From assembly GCA_001438335.1 (NCBI GenBank), contig LIBV01000023.1:1-12370 (forward strand): a stretch of DNA of 12,370 nucleotides, in the 5' to 3' direction. Source of the DNA: Pelagibacteraceae bacterium BACL5 MAG-120820-bin39 (GTDB taxonomy: Bacteria; Pseudomonadota; Alphaproteobacteria; Pelagibacterales; Pelagibacteraceae). Below are positions 7,186 through 12,213 of this stretch, one piece after another. Under the pieces are notes generated by a model. It did no database searches and was not told the DNA's origin. It was given only the letters and a program-made list of their open reading frames with translations. Numbering within the stretch: the stretch's first letter is position 1; each line of letters starts with the position of its first letter. The translations under genes and the position numbers were made by a program.

Positions 7186-7271
7186 GCCCTCGTGGTGAAA
7201 TTGGTAGACACAAAGGACTTAAAATCCTTGCCGCTTGCGGAGTGCCAGTTCGAGTCTGGCCGAGGGCACCA
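7186..7271 (+). tRNA. tRNA-Leu (anticodon UAA)
   Basis: A full class II tRNA. The acceptor GCCCTCG (7186-7192) pairs with CGAGGGC (7261-7267). The anticodon stem AAGGA/TCCTT encloses loop CTTAAAA with anticodon TAA at 7220-7222. The long variable arm is CCGC-TT-GCGG (7231-7240), and the T arm is GCCAG/CTGGC with TTCGAGT. Discriminator A7268 is followed by an encoded CCA (7269-7271). It reads UUA (and UUG by wobble), the Leu codon used heavily in this AT-rich DNA. The nadK ATG begins only 3 bases after the CCA, so the two are on one transcript. Confidence 0.98.
7262..7266 (+). promoter_or_regulatory. Shine-Dalgarno-like site of nadK inside the tRNA-Leu acceptor stem
   Basis: GAGGG at 7262-7266 is part of the 3' acceptor strand of tRNA-Leu and sits 8 bases before the nadK ATG at 7275. 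The same GAGGG is used 10 bases before the tuf ATG in this window. In folded tRNA these bases are paired, and after tRNA 3' maturation they would be removed from the mRNA, so tRNA maturation and ribosome binding here are in conflict. Confidence 0.5.
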
Positions 7272-7274
7272 CTA

Positions 7275-8045
7275 ATGAGTGTTCCTCAAATAATTTTTGA
7301 TAAAAATAAGAAATCCATAATAATTAAAAATCAACTTATAAAAAAAATTAATAAGTATAAGTTTAACAATCCCAATTTAACAATAGTGATTGGTGGAGAT
7401 GGCTTCATGCTGCAAACCTTAAAAAAAAATAAGAATTCTAAAAAATTTTTTTATGGAATTAATTCAGGAAATTATGGATTTTTAATGAATAAATTTTCAA
7501 CAAAAAATATTATTAAAAGCTTATCTAAGCCAAACTTAATTATAATTTCACCATTAGAAATGATTGTAAAAAATAAACTTAATCAGATTAAAAAATCTTT
7601 AGCTATTAATGAAGTTTCTATTTTAAGACAAAGCAGACAAGCTGCAACTTTATCAATAAAACATGGCTCAAAGACAATAATAAAAAAACTTGTTTCAGAT
7701 GGTGTTTTAGTATCAACACCTGCGGGTAGCACTGCTTATAATCTCTCGGTACATGGACCAATATTAAGTCTTAACTCTAGCAAATTATCTATCGCCCCTA
7801 TTAGTCCATTTAGACCAAGAAGATGGAAAGGTAAAATTGTAAGTGATAAATTAAAAATAGTAATAAATAATTTAAATCCTTCTAAAAGACCAATAAGTGC
7901 TGTTGCAGATAATTTAGAGGTAAGAAATGCTAAAACTATTTTAATAAGGATTAATAATAAAATAAAATTTAATCTTCTTTATGACAAAAATAGAAGTTTA
8001 CAAAAAAAAATTAAAATAGAACAATTAAGAAAAGAAACTTCATAG
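7275..8045 (+). CDS. nadK: NAD kinase
   Basis: Phosphorylates NAD to NADP using ATP or polyphosphate. With ATG at 7275 the protein is 256 residues, the usual length for alphaproteobacterial NAD kinases. It has the GGDG motif (40-43, catalytic Asp42) in IVIGGDGFMLQTL. It also has the conserved NE motif in AINEVSILRQ, the substrate loop SDGVLVSTPAGSTAYNLS, and a C-terminal beta-sandwich region ending near ISAVADNLEV. The frame stays open upstream to a GTG at 7242, but that start lies in the T loop of tRNA-Leu and would add residues encoded by the tRNA, so it is rejected. The ATG is 3 bases after the tRNA CCA. TTG of the next gene follows 4 bases after the TAG stop. Confidence 0.95.
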   Translation: MSVPQIIFDKNKKSIIIKNQLIKKINKYKFNNPNLTIVIGGDGFMLQTLKKNKNSKKFFYGINSGNYGFLMNKFSTKNIIKSLSKPNLIIISPLEMIVKNKLNQIKKSLAINEVSILRQSRQAATLSIKHGSKTIIKKLVSDGVLVSTPAGSTAYNLSVHGPILSLNSSKLSIAPISPFRPRRWKGKIVSDKLKIVINNLNPSKRPISAVADNLEVRNAKTILIRINNKIKFNLLYDKNRSLQKKIKIEQLRKETS

Positions 8046-8049
8046 AACT

Positions 8050-8337
8050 TTGAAATATTTTTTATTAGCAATAGTTATAAATTTTTTATTTTTAAATAAT
8101 CTTTTTTCAATGTCTGAGGATTATGAAAAAAGGTTATATAGAGGTTGTTACCCCACTTCTAAACAGTATCTTGGAGCTGAAAAGGCTAATGAATATTGTT
8201 CATGTACCGTAAAAACTTTAAGTGACAAATTTAGCGATGAAGATATGGATGAATTGTCTAAACAAAATGAGGACACTCAACTAAAAGCTTATAATTTTGC
8301 ATCAGAATTTTGTGCAAATAGTTTAAAATTAAATTAA
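8050..8337 (+). CDS. Small secreted protein with four cysteines, function unknown
   Basis: A 95-residue protein starting with TTG at 8050, 4 bases after nadK. The TTG start gives a convincing signal peptide: Lys2, then the hydrophobic run YFLLAIVINFLFL (3-15), and a likely cleavage region at FSMS (19-22). The first in-frame ATG (8110, residue 21) would delete this signal, so the TTG is preferred. The mature part is about 73 residues, acidic and helical-looking, with cysteines at 33, 50, 52 and 88, including a YCSC motif followed by TLSDKFSDEDMDEL. An even number of cysteines in an exported protein suggests two disulfides in the periplasm. I recognise a general small periplasmic Cys-protein pattern but no named function. 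No lipobox cysteine is seen near the cleavage site. Confidence 0.7.
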   Translation: MKYFLLAIVINFLFLNNLFSMSEDYEKRLYRGCYPTSKQYLGAEKANEYCSCTVKTLSDKFSDEDMDELSKQNEDTQLKAYNFASEFCANSLKLN

Positions 8338-8354
8338 TATTTAAATTAAACTAT
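8318..8354 (+). repeat. Long AT-rich hairpin around the stop codon of the secreted-protein gene
   Basis: The outer arms ATAGTTTAA (8318-8326) and TTAAACTAT (8346-8354) pair over 9 bp. An inner stem TTAAAT (8329-8334) / ATTTAA (8339-8344) adds 6 bp after a small internal loop. The apical loop TAAT (8335-8338) contains the gene's TAA stop. The hairpin ends 8 bases before the ATG of the next gene. It could be an attenuator, a weak terminator or an mRNA end stabiliser. All but one pair are A-T, so stability is modest. Confidence 0.4.
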
Positions 8355-8357
8355 ATT
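8352..8357 (+). promoter_or_regulatory. -10-like box directly before the cupin gene
   Basis: TATATT (8352-8357, 5 of 6 to TATAAT) ends 5 bases before the ATG at 8363, putting a predicted start at or beside the first base of the coding region. The -35 region is poor. It overlaps the right arm of the hairpin, so it is only a weak candidate. Confidence 0.22.
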
Positions 8358-8362
8358 TATCA

Positions 8363-8956
8363 ATGACAAATAAAGATCAATTATTTGATAATTTAAAAAA
8401 AGAGATTTTTCTATTATGGTCTAGTCATAAAAACTTAAATGAGTTTGTAAAATTACCTAGAAACCTTAAATACAATAGCATTCCAAATAACAAAATAGAG
8501 TCTGTAAAAATTTTAGAAAGTTGGGAAGAAAATGATAGTTCAATAAAATCAATTCATAAATTAATTAAACAAGTTTCTCCCTATGCAAATTGGAGGCAAA
8601 CATATGAAGAAAAAGATATTGGTAAAAACTTTTTAGATAAATTTGCTTATTTTGAGCTATTTGGACCAACAGGACATTTTTTAACTAGCGAAATGAGCTT
8701 GTATGTAATTTTTTTTGATAAAGAAACTTATTACACTTGGCACAATCATGAAGCTGAAGAGTTATATTTTGTAATTTCAGGTAATGCAAAGTTTGAAAGT
8801 AAAGGTGATAGATCTGAAGTTTTATATAAAACAAGAAGTAGATTTCACAAAAGTTTTCAGCCCCATTCTCTAACAACAATAAACGAAAAATGTTTGTGTT
8901 TGGTAGCTTGGCGAGACAAACTTAATTCTGAAGTAAGAGTTGTAAACAATATTTAG
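8363..8956 (+). CDS. DddQ-type cupin, candidate dimethylsulfoniopropionate (DMSP) lyase
   Basis: The 197-residue protein has a helical N-terminal half and a C-terminal cupin barrel, the layout and length of DddQ. DddQ cleaves DMSP, the osmolyte of marine algae, to dimethyl sulfide and acrylate. The cupin motif YYTWHNHEAEELYFVISG (123-140) supplies His129, Glu133 and Tyr135. These match the spacing I recall for the metal ligands His125/Glu129/Tyr131 of a studied DddQ. Tyr124 falls where its catalytic Tyr120 would be, and His168 in FQPHSL is close to the expected third His. The segment LFGPTGHFLTS (99-109) also fits the family. It may instead act on another substrate, since many cupin-DLL members are uncharacterised. 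It lies 25 bases after the secreted-protein gene, and tRNA-Thr converges on it 3 bases past its TAG. Confidence 0.78.
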   Translation: MTNKDQLFDNLKKEIFLLWSSHKNLNEFVKLPRNLKYNSIPNNKIESVKILESWEENDSSIKSIHKLIKQVSPYANWRQTYEEKDIGKNFLDKFAYFELFGPTGHFLTSEMSLYVIFFDKETYYTWHNHEAEELYFVISGNAKFESKGDRSEVLYKTRSRFHKSFQPHSLTTINEKCLCLVAWRDKLNSEVRVVNNI

Positions 8957-8959
8957 TAA

Positions 8960-9035
8960 TGGTGCCCCCGCACGGATTCGAACCGCGGACCTATTGATTA
9001 CAAATCAATTGCTCTACCAGCTGAGCTACAAGGGC
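8960..9035 (-). tRNA. tRNA-Thr (anticodon UGU)
   Basis: On the minus strand the acceptor GCCCTTG pairs with CGGGGGC (two G-U pairs). The D arm is GCTC/GAGC, and the anticodon stem ATTGA/TCAAT encloses loop TTTGTAA with anticodon TGT (plus-strand bases 9000-9002). The T arm contains GGTTCGAATCC. Discriminator A and CCA are encoded (8963 and 8962-8960). It reads ACA. It follows rlmB on the same strand after 33 bases and was probably cut from the rlmB transcript. In many bacteria a tRNA-Thr gene belongs to the tRNA cluster in front of tuf; here it sits on the opposite strand beyond rlmB. Confidence 0.97.
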
Positions 9036-9048
9036 ATGCGCAATAAGT

Positions 9049-9069
9049 ATTAATTATTTTGAAATTAAT
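9049..9069 (-). repeat. Short AT-only inverted repeat between rlmB and tRNA-Thr
   Basis: ATTAATT (9049-9055) and AATTAAT (9063-9069) are perfect 7-base arms around a 7-base loop. It begins at the rlmB stop codon and ends 13 bases before the tRNA 5' end. With no G-C pair and no T-run it is unlikely to terminate well; it may be chance or may mark the mRNA end left after tRNA processing. Confidence 0.25.
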
Positions 9070-9812
9070 CAACTCTTTTTTTTAATATAACTAATATGAT
9101 GAAAAACTATAGCAGCGCTATTAGAGATGTTTAAACTTTCAATCTTAGCGCTGATATCTATTCTTACAAGAAAATCGGTATATTTAGATGTGTGTTCTCT
9201 CATGCCAAATCCTTCCGAACCAAATAAAAGAACATTATTACCTTTCCATTCAACTTCAGTAAATGATTTTTTACCTTCGCTATCAAACCCATAAACCCAA
9301 AAGTTTTTTTCTCTCAAGTTTTTTAAAGTTGAATTAATATTAGAAACTTCAAATATATTTATGTGCTCCATGCTTCCACTTGCAGCTTTGTACATTAACT
9401 TACTTTCATCTGGAAAATGTCTATCTTTAACTATTATTCCATCGATATTAAATGAGGCTGCACTTCGAATTAATGATCCAATATTTCTTGGATCAGTCAC
9501 TTCATCTAAACAAGCAAGTGTTAAATTATTTTTTCCTTTAATAAATTCTTTTAAAATAGGTTTTTCAAGATGCTCCACTTCAGCTACACAACCTTGATGT
9601 AGTAAATTTTCTTTTGTAGTGTATTTATCTAATTCTTTTTTAGTTTTGTAATAAACTTTAACGTCTTCAAGTAGATTTTTTTTTGGACTTTTACGATGAA
9701 TATTTTTTTTACTTTCTTCAGTTAAAAATACTCTCAAAACCTTTCGATTAGGATTTTTTAAGGCCTCTATCACCGCATGTTGACCGACTATAAAAAAAGA
9801 TGATTTATTCAT
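9069..9812 (-). CDS. rlmB: 23S rRNA (guanosine-2'-O)-methyltransferase RlmB-like (SpoU/TrmH family)
   Basis: The 247-residue protein belongs to the SPOUT class of knotted methyltransferases. An N-terminal RNA-binding domain begins VGQHAVIEALKNPNRKV (9-25), typical of RlmB/TrmH-group proteins. The three SpoU motifs are present: LDEVTDPRNIGSLIRSA (102-118, with Asn110 and Arg116), VLLFGSEGFGM (194-204), and SLNISNSAAI (226-235). E. coli RlmB methylates G2251 in the P loop of 23S rRNA. The length and domain order favour RlmB over the tRNA enzyme TrmH. It is divergent from the tuf cluster, with 130 bases between it and tRNA-Tyr, and continues into tRNA-Thr. The upstream sequence has no obvious Shine-Dalgarno. 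Confidence 0.92.
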   Translation of the reverse strand: MNKSSFFIVGQHAVIEALKNPNRKVLRVFLTEESKKNIHRKSPKKNLLEDVKVYYKTKKELDKYTTKENLLHQGCVAEVEHLEKPILKEFIKGKNNLTLACLDEVTDPRNIGSLIRSAASFNIDGIIVKDRHFPDESKLMYKAASGSMEHINIFEVSNINSTLKNLREKNFWVYGFDSEGKKSFTEVEWKGNNVLLFGSEGFGMREHTSKYTDFLVRIDISAKIESLNISNSAAIVFHHISYIKKKS

Positions 9813-9866
9813 AAAATTTTCTAAGTTTTACACGTTTTTTTGGATATTTTCTTATTAAATCTCGTG

Positions 9867-9894
9867 TTGCAATTGAGTAAATAAAATATATAAA
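9867..9894 (+). promoter_or_regulatory. Candidate promoter of the tRNA-Tyr/tRNA-Gly/tuf unit
   Basis: The 130-base gap between rlmB and tRNA-Tyr is the longest non-coding stretch in the window. It holds TTGCAA (9867-9872, 4 of 6) and TATAAA (9889-9894, 5 of 6) spaced by 16 bases, giving a start near 9901 and about 42 bases of leader. Note that TTGCAA is its own reverse complement, so it could also serve a rlmB promoter on the other strand, but no convincing -10 for rlmB was found. The rest of the gap (9813-9866) is plain AT-rich DNA with T-runs. Confidence 0.5.
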
Positions 9895-9923
9895 ACGCAT
9901 GTTGTTTGAAGCTTTATTGAGCA

Positions 9924-9937
9924 GGGGACACTTCCCC
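9924..9937 (+). other. GC-rich leader hairpin just before tRNA-Tyr
   Basis: GGGGA (9924-9928) and TCCCC (9933-9937) form a 5-bp, almost pure G-C stem with loop CACT, ending 5 bases before the tRNA-Tyr 5' end. It stands out in otherwise AT-rich non-coding DNA. It lies downstream of the predicted transcription start, so it would be in the tRNA precursor leader. Confidence 0.5.
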
Positions 9938-9942
9938 AAATA

Positions 9943-10028
9943 GGAGGGGTTCCAGAGCGGTCAAATGGGGCGGGCTGTAAACCCGTTGACTTCGGTCTTC
10001 GAAAGTTCGAATCTTTCCCCCTCCACCA
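9943..10028 (+). tRNA. tRNA-Tyr (anticodon GUA)
   Basis: A class II tRNA. The acceptor GGAGGGG (9943-9949) pairs with CCCCTCC (10018-10024). The anticodon stem GCGGG/CCCGT encloses loop CTGTAAA with anticodon GTA at 9977-9979. There is a long variable arm, and the T arm is GAAAG-TTCGAAT-CTTTC. Discriminator A10025 is followed by encoded CCA (10026-10028). It is the first gene of the tuf unit; tRNA-Gly follows after 45 bases. Confidence 0.97.
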
Positions 10029-10073
10029 TTCAATAAAACTTTAGGTGATATGGAGTGTTACTCTTGGGGTTGT

Positions 10074-10147
10074 GCGGGTGTAGTTCAATGGTAGAACGCT
10101 AGCCTTCCAAGCTGGATGTAAGGGTTCGATTCCCTTTACCCGCTCCA
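10074..10147 (+). tRNA. tRNA-Gly (anticodon UCC)
   Basis: The acceptor GCGGGTG (10074-10080) pairs with TACCCGC (10137-10143), with one G-U pair. The anticodon stem CTAGC/GCTGG encloses loop CTTCCAA with anticodon TCC at 10106-10108. The T arm is AAGGG-TTCGATT-CCCTT. Discriminator T10144 is followed by encoded CCA (10145-10147). It reads GGA and GGG. The tuf start codon is 48 bases downstream, in an A-rich spacer with no terminator, so it is cotranscribed with tuf. Confidence 0.97.
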
Positions 10148-10180
10148 AGAAAATTAAAATTATTAATAAAAATAAAAACT

Positions 10181-10185
10181 GAGGG
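10181..10185 (+). promoter_or_regulatory. Ribosome binding site of tuf
   Basis: GAGGG, 10 bases before the ATG at 10196 in an A-rich unstructured leader. It is one of the few clear Shine-Dalgarno sites in the window, fitting the high expression of EF-Tu. Confidence 0.75.
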
Positions 10186-10195
10186 AAAAAAAGTA

Positions 10196-11386
10196 ATGTC
10201 AAAAGAAAAATTTGTAAGAAACAAACCGCATTGTAACATCGGTACTATTGGTCATGTCGATCATGGTAAAACAACTTTAACAGCTGCAATCACAAAAGTT
10301 TTAGCAGAATCAGGCGGAGCAACATATACAGCTTATGATCAAATCGACAAAGCTCCTGAAGAAAGAGAAAGAGGAATTACAATTTCAACTGCTCACGTTG
10401 AGTATGAAACTGCAAATAGACATTATGCTCACGTAGACTGTCCAGGTCACGCTGACTATGTAAAAAACATGATTACTGGTGCAGCTCAAATGGATGGAGC
10501 TATCTTAGTTGTTAACGCAGCTGATGGTCCTATGCCACAAACTAGAGAACACATTCTTTTAGCAAGACAAGTAGGTGTACCTGCGATTGTTGTTTACTTA
10601 AATAAAGTAGATCAAGTAGATGATAAAGAAATGATCGAGCTTGTTGAGGAAGAAATTAGAGAATTATTAACTTCATACAAATTTCCAGGAGACAAAACTC
10701 CTATCACTAAAGGTTCTGCATTAGCAGCCATAGAGGGTAGAGATGATGAAATTGGAAAAAATTCAATTATTGAATTAATGAAGAGTGTTGATGAATTCAT
10801 CCCACAACCTGACAGACCAAAAGATAAAGATTTCTTGATGCCAGTTGAAGATGTATTTTCAATTTCTGGAAGAGGAACAGTTGTAACTGGAAGAGTAGAG
10901 TCTGGTGTTGTTAAAACTGGTGAAGAAATTGAAATCGTGGGAATTAGAGATACAAAAAAATCAGTTTGTACTGGTGTTGAAATGTTTAGAAAACTTTTAG
11001 ACTCAGGCGAAGCTGGTGATAACATTGGTGTACTTTTAAGAGGTATTGAAAGAACAGACGTTGAAAGAGGTCAAGTTCTTTGTAAGCCTGGTTCAGTAAC
11101 ACCACATACTAAATTTGAAGCTCAAGCGTATGTTCTTAAAAAAGAAGAAGGTGGAAGACATACACCATTCTTTACTAAGTACAGACCTCAGTTTTATTTT
11201 AGAACAACAGACGTTACAGGTGAAGTGGAGTTACCAGCAGGTACAGAAATGGTTATGCCTGGTGATGATGCTAAATTTATAGTTAAACTAATCACTCCAA
11301 TCGCGATGTCAGAAAAATTAAACTTCGCAATTAGAGAAGGTGGTAGAACTGTAGGAGCTGGAGTAGTAACTAAAATTATAGAGTAA
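10196..11386 (+). CDS. tuf: Elongation factor Tu
   Basis: Delivers aminoacyl-tRNA to the ribosome as a GTPase. The 396-residue protein is full length. The P loop GHVDHGKT is at 19-26, the switch I region includes APEERERGITI (53-63), switch II is DCPGHADY (81-88, catalytic His85), and NKVD (136-139) gives guanine specificity. Domains 2 and 3 follow, ending in GAGVVTKIIE. Codon choice is visibly less AT-biased than in neighbours (more GGT, CGT-like and GCT codons mixed with AGA). It sits in the conserved order tRNA-Tyr, tRNA-Gly, tuf, tRNA-Trp, secE, nusG, rplK. Its stop codon falls in the loop of a hairpin that abuts tRNA-Trp. Confidence 0.99.
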   Translation: MSKEKFVRNKPHCNIGTIGHVDHGKTTLTAAITKVLAESGGATYTAYDQIDKAPEERERGITISTAHVEYETANRHYAHVDCPGHADYVKNMITGAAQMDGAILVVNAADGPMPQTREHILLARQVGVPAIVVYLNKVDQVDDKEMIELVEEEIRELLTSYKFPGDKTPITKGSALAAIEGRDDEIGKNSIIELMKSVDEFIPQPDRPKDKDFLMPVEDVFSISGRGTVVTGRVESGVVKTGEEIEIVGIRDTKKSVCTGVEMFRKLLDSGEAGDNIGVLLRGIERTDVERGQVLCKPGSVTPHTKFEAQAYVLKKEEGGRHTPFFTKYRPQFYFRTTDVTGEVELPAGTEMVMPGDDAKFIVKLITPIAMSEKLNFAIREGGRTVGAGVVTKIIE

Positions 11387-11394
11387 ACTCTATA
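11377..11394 (+). repeat. Hairpin with the tuf stop codon in its loop, abutting tRNA-Trp
   Basis: TATAGAGT (11377-11384) and ACTCTATA (11387-11394) are perfect 8-base arms. Physically this folds as a 7-bp stem with tetraloop TAAA that contains the tuf TAA (11384-11386). One base separates it from the tRNA-Trp 5' end at 11396. There is no T-run, so termination is unlikely; it may mark or protect the tuf mRNA 3' end once the tRNA is cut out, or help present the tRNA 5' end. Confidence 0.55.
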
Positions 11395-11395
11395 T

Positions 11396-11471
11396 AGGAG
11401 TGTAGCTCAATTGGTAGAGCGCCGGTCTCCAAAACCGGAGGCTGAGGGTTCGAGTCCCTCCGCTCCTGCCA
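11396..11471 (+). tRNA. tRNA-Trp (anticodon CCA)
   Basis: The acceptor AGGAGTG (11396-11402) pairs with CGCTCCT (11461-11467). The D arm is GCTC/GAGC, the anticodon stem CCGGT/ACCGG encloses loop CTCCAAA with anticodon CCA at 11429-11431, and the T arm has GGTTCGAGTCC. Discriminator G11468 is followed by encoded CCA (11469-11471). Placed between tuf and secE, as is usual in this gene order; it must be cut from the tuf-secE transcript. Confidence 0.98.
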
Positions 11472-11490
11472 ATTAGAGTTAACAAAAACT

Positions 11491-11682
11491 ATGAAAAACC
11501 CGATTAAATTTATACAGGAAGTTAAACAAGAGGCTTTTAAAGTTTCTTGGCCAACTGGTAAAGAGACATTACAAGGCGCCTTAATGGTATTTGCAATGGC
11601 TGTAGTTATGTCTTTGTTTTTTTTACTTCTTGATCAAGTTTTAAAGTTTTTTTTAGAATTGCTACTTAAGGTGAGTATATAA
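11491..11682 (+). CDS. secE: Preprotein translocase subunit SecE
   Basis: SecE clamps SecY in the SecYEG protein export channel in the inner membrane. The 63-residue protein is the short, single-span form. An amphipathic N-terminal segment has the conserved VKQEAFKVSWPTGKET pattern (11-26), followed by one membrane span (about 28-48). The remaining C-terminal residues, LLDQVLKFFLELLLKVSI, are also hydrophobic. It starts 19 bases after tRNA-Trp with only a weak GAG as ribosome site, and nusG follows without a gap. Small size makes sequence alone moderate evidence, but the SWP motif, the span and the nusG-rplK context settle it. Confidence 0.96.
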   Translation: MKNPIKFIQEVKQEAFKVSWPTGKETLQGALMVFAMAVVMSLFFLLLDQVLKFFLELLLKVSI

Positions 11683-12213
11683 ATGAAAAATTGGTACATA
11701 GTTCAGTCACACTCAAGTTTTGAAAACAAAGTAGCTGGATTAATTAAAGAAGAAGCAGAAAAAGCTAAGATTTCTGATAAATTTGAAGAAATAGTTGTAC
11801 CAACTCATGATGTAACTGAAGTTAAAAGGGGAAAAAGAATTCAAAGAAAAAAGAAATATTTTCCAGGATACGTATTAATAAAGAGTGAGATGGATAATAA
11901 TATTTATCACATGATTAAGAATATAAAGAGAGTAAGTGGTTTTTTAGGAACTAAAGGCATACCTGTTCCAGTATCTGATAAAGAAATAGAAAAAATTTTA
12001 GGTCAAATAAAAGATGGTGTAGCCCAGCCAAAATCTGGTATAGAGTACAGCATTGGTGAAAAAGTACAGGTGGTTGATGGGCCTTTTGCATCATTCAGTG
12101 GAATGGTTGAAGATATAGATGAAGAAAAGTCTAGACTTAAGGTTTCAGTTTCTATATTTGGACGTCCAACACCAGTAGATTTAGAATATAACCAAGTTGA
12201 GAAAGTAAGTTAA
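11683..12213 (+). CDS. nusG: Transcription termination/antitermination factor NusG
   Basis: NusG binds RNA polymerase, suppresses pausing and links it to Rho or to the ribosome. The 176-residue protein has an N-terminal NGN domain (from WYIVQSHSSFENKV, with the core RKKKYFPGYVLIKSEM at 55-70). A C-terminal KOW domain (about 124-151, GEKVQVVDGPFASFSGMV) completes it. Length is normal for an unadorned NusG. It starts directly after the secE stop and has a good Shine-Dalgarno, AAGGTGA (11668-11674), inside the end of secE. Its stop overlaps the rplK start (TAATG), so secE, nusG and rplK are a coupled unit. Confidence 0.98.
   Translation: MKNWYIVQSHSSFENKVAGLIKEEAEKAKISDKFEEIVVPTHDVTEVKRGKRIQRKKKYFPGYVLIKSEMDNNIYHMIKNIKRVSGFLGTKGIPVPVSDKEIEKILGQIKDGVAQPKSGIEYSIGEKVQVVDGPFASFSGMVEDIDEEKSRLKVSVSIFGRPTPVDLEYNQVEKVS

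Noticed and set aside
7186..7271. tRNA-Leu as an integration (att) site
   Set aside because: No duplicated tRNA 3' end, integrase or foreign-looking genes follow; nadK directly abuts it.
7242..7274. Upstream GTG start extending NAD kinase by 11 codons
   Set aside because: It lies inside the T arm and acceptor of tRNA-Leu; the added residues are translated tRNA, and the ATG at 7275 gives the normal family length.
8685..8879. Minus-strand open frame of 64 codons
   Set aside because: Antisense to the cupin core; cysteine and tyrosine content reflects the reverse complement of that gene.
9361..9597. Plus-strand open frame of 78 codons
   Set aside because: Antisense to the SpoU motifs of rlmB.
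9813..9866. Promoter for rlmB on the minus strand
   Set aside because: TTGCAA reads the same on both strands, but no acceptable -10 hexamer was found at 16-18 bases; left unassigned.
10029..10073. Small hairpin GAGT-GTT-ACTC (10053-10063) between tRNA-Tyr and tRNA-Gly
   Set aside because: Only 4 bp with a 3-base loop; not distinguishable from chance.
10612..11025. Minus-strand open frame of 137 codons rich in Ser and Pro
   Set aside because: Antisense shadow of tuf, a highly conserved gene; composition is typical of reverse-frame reading.
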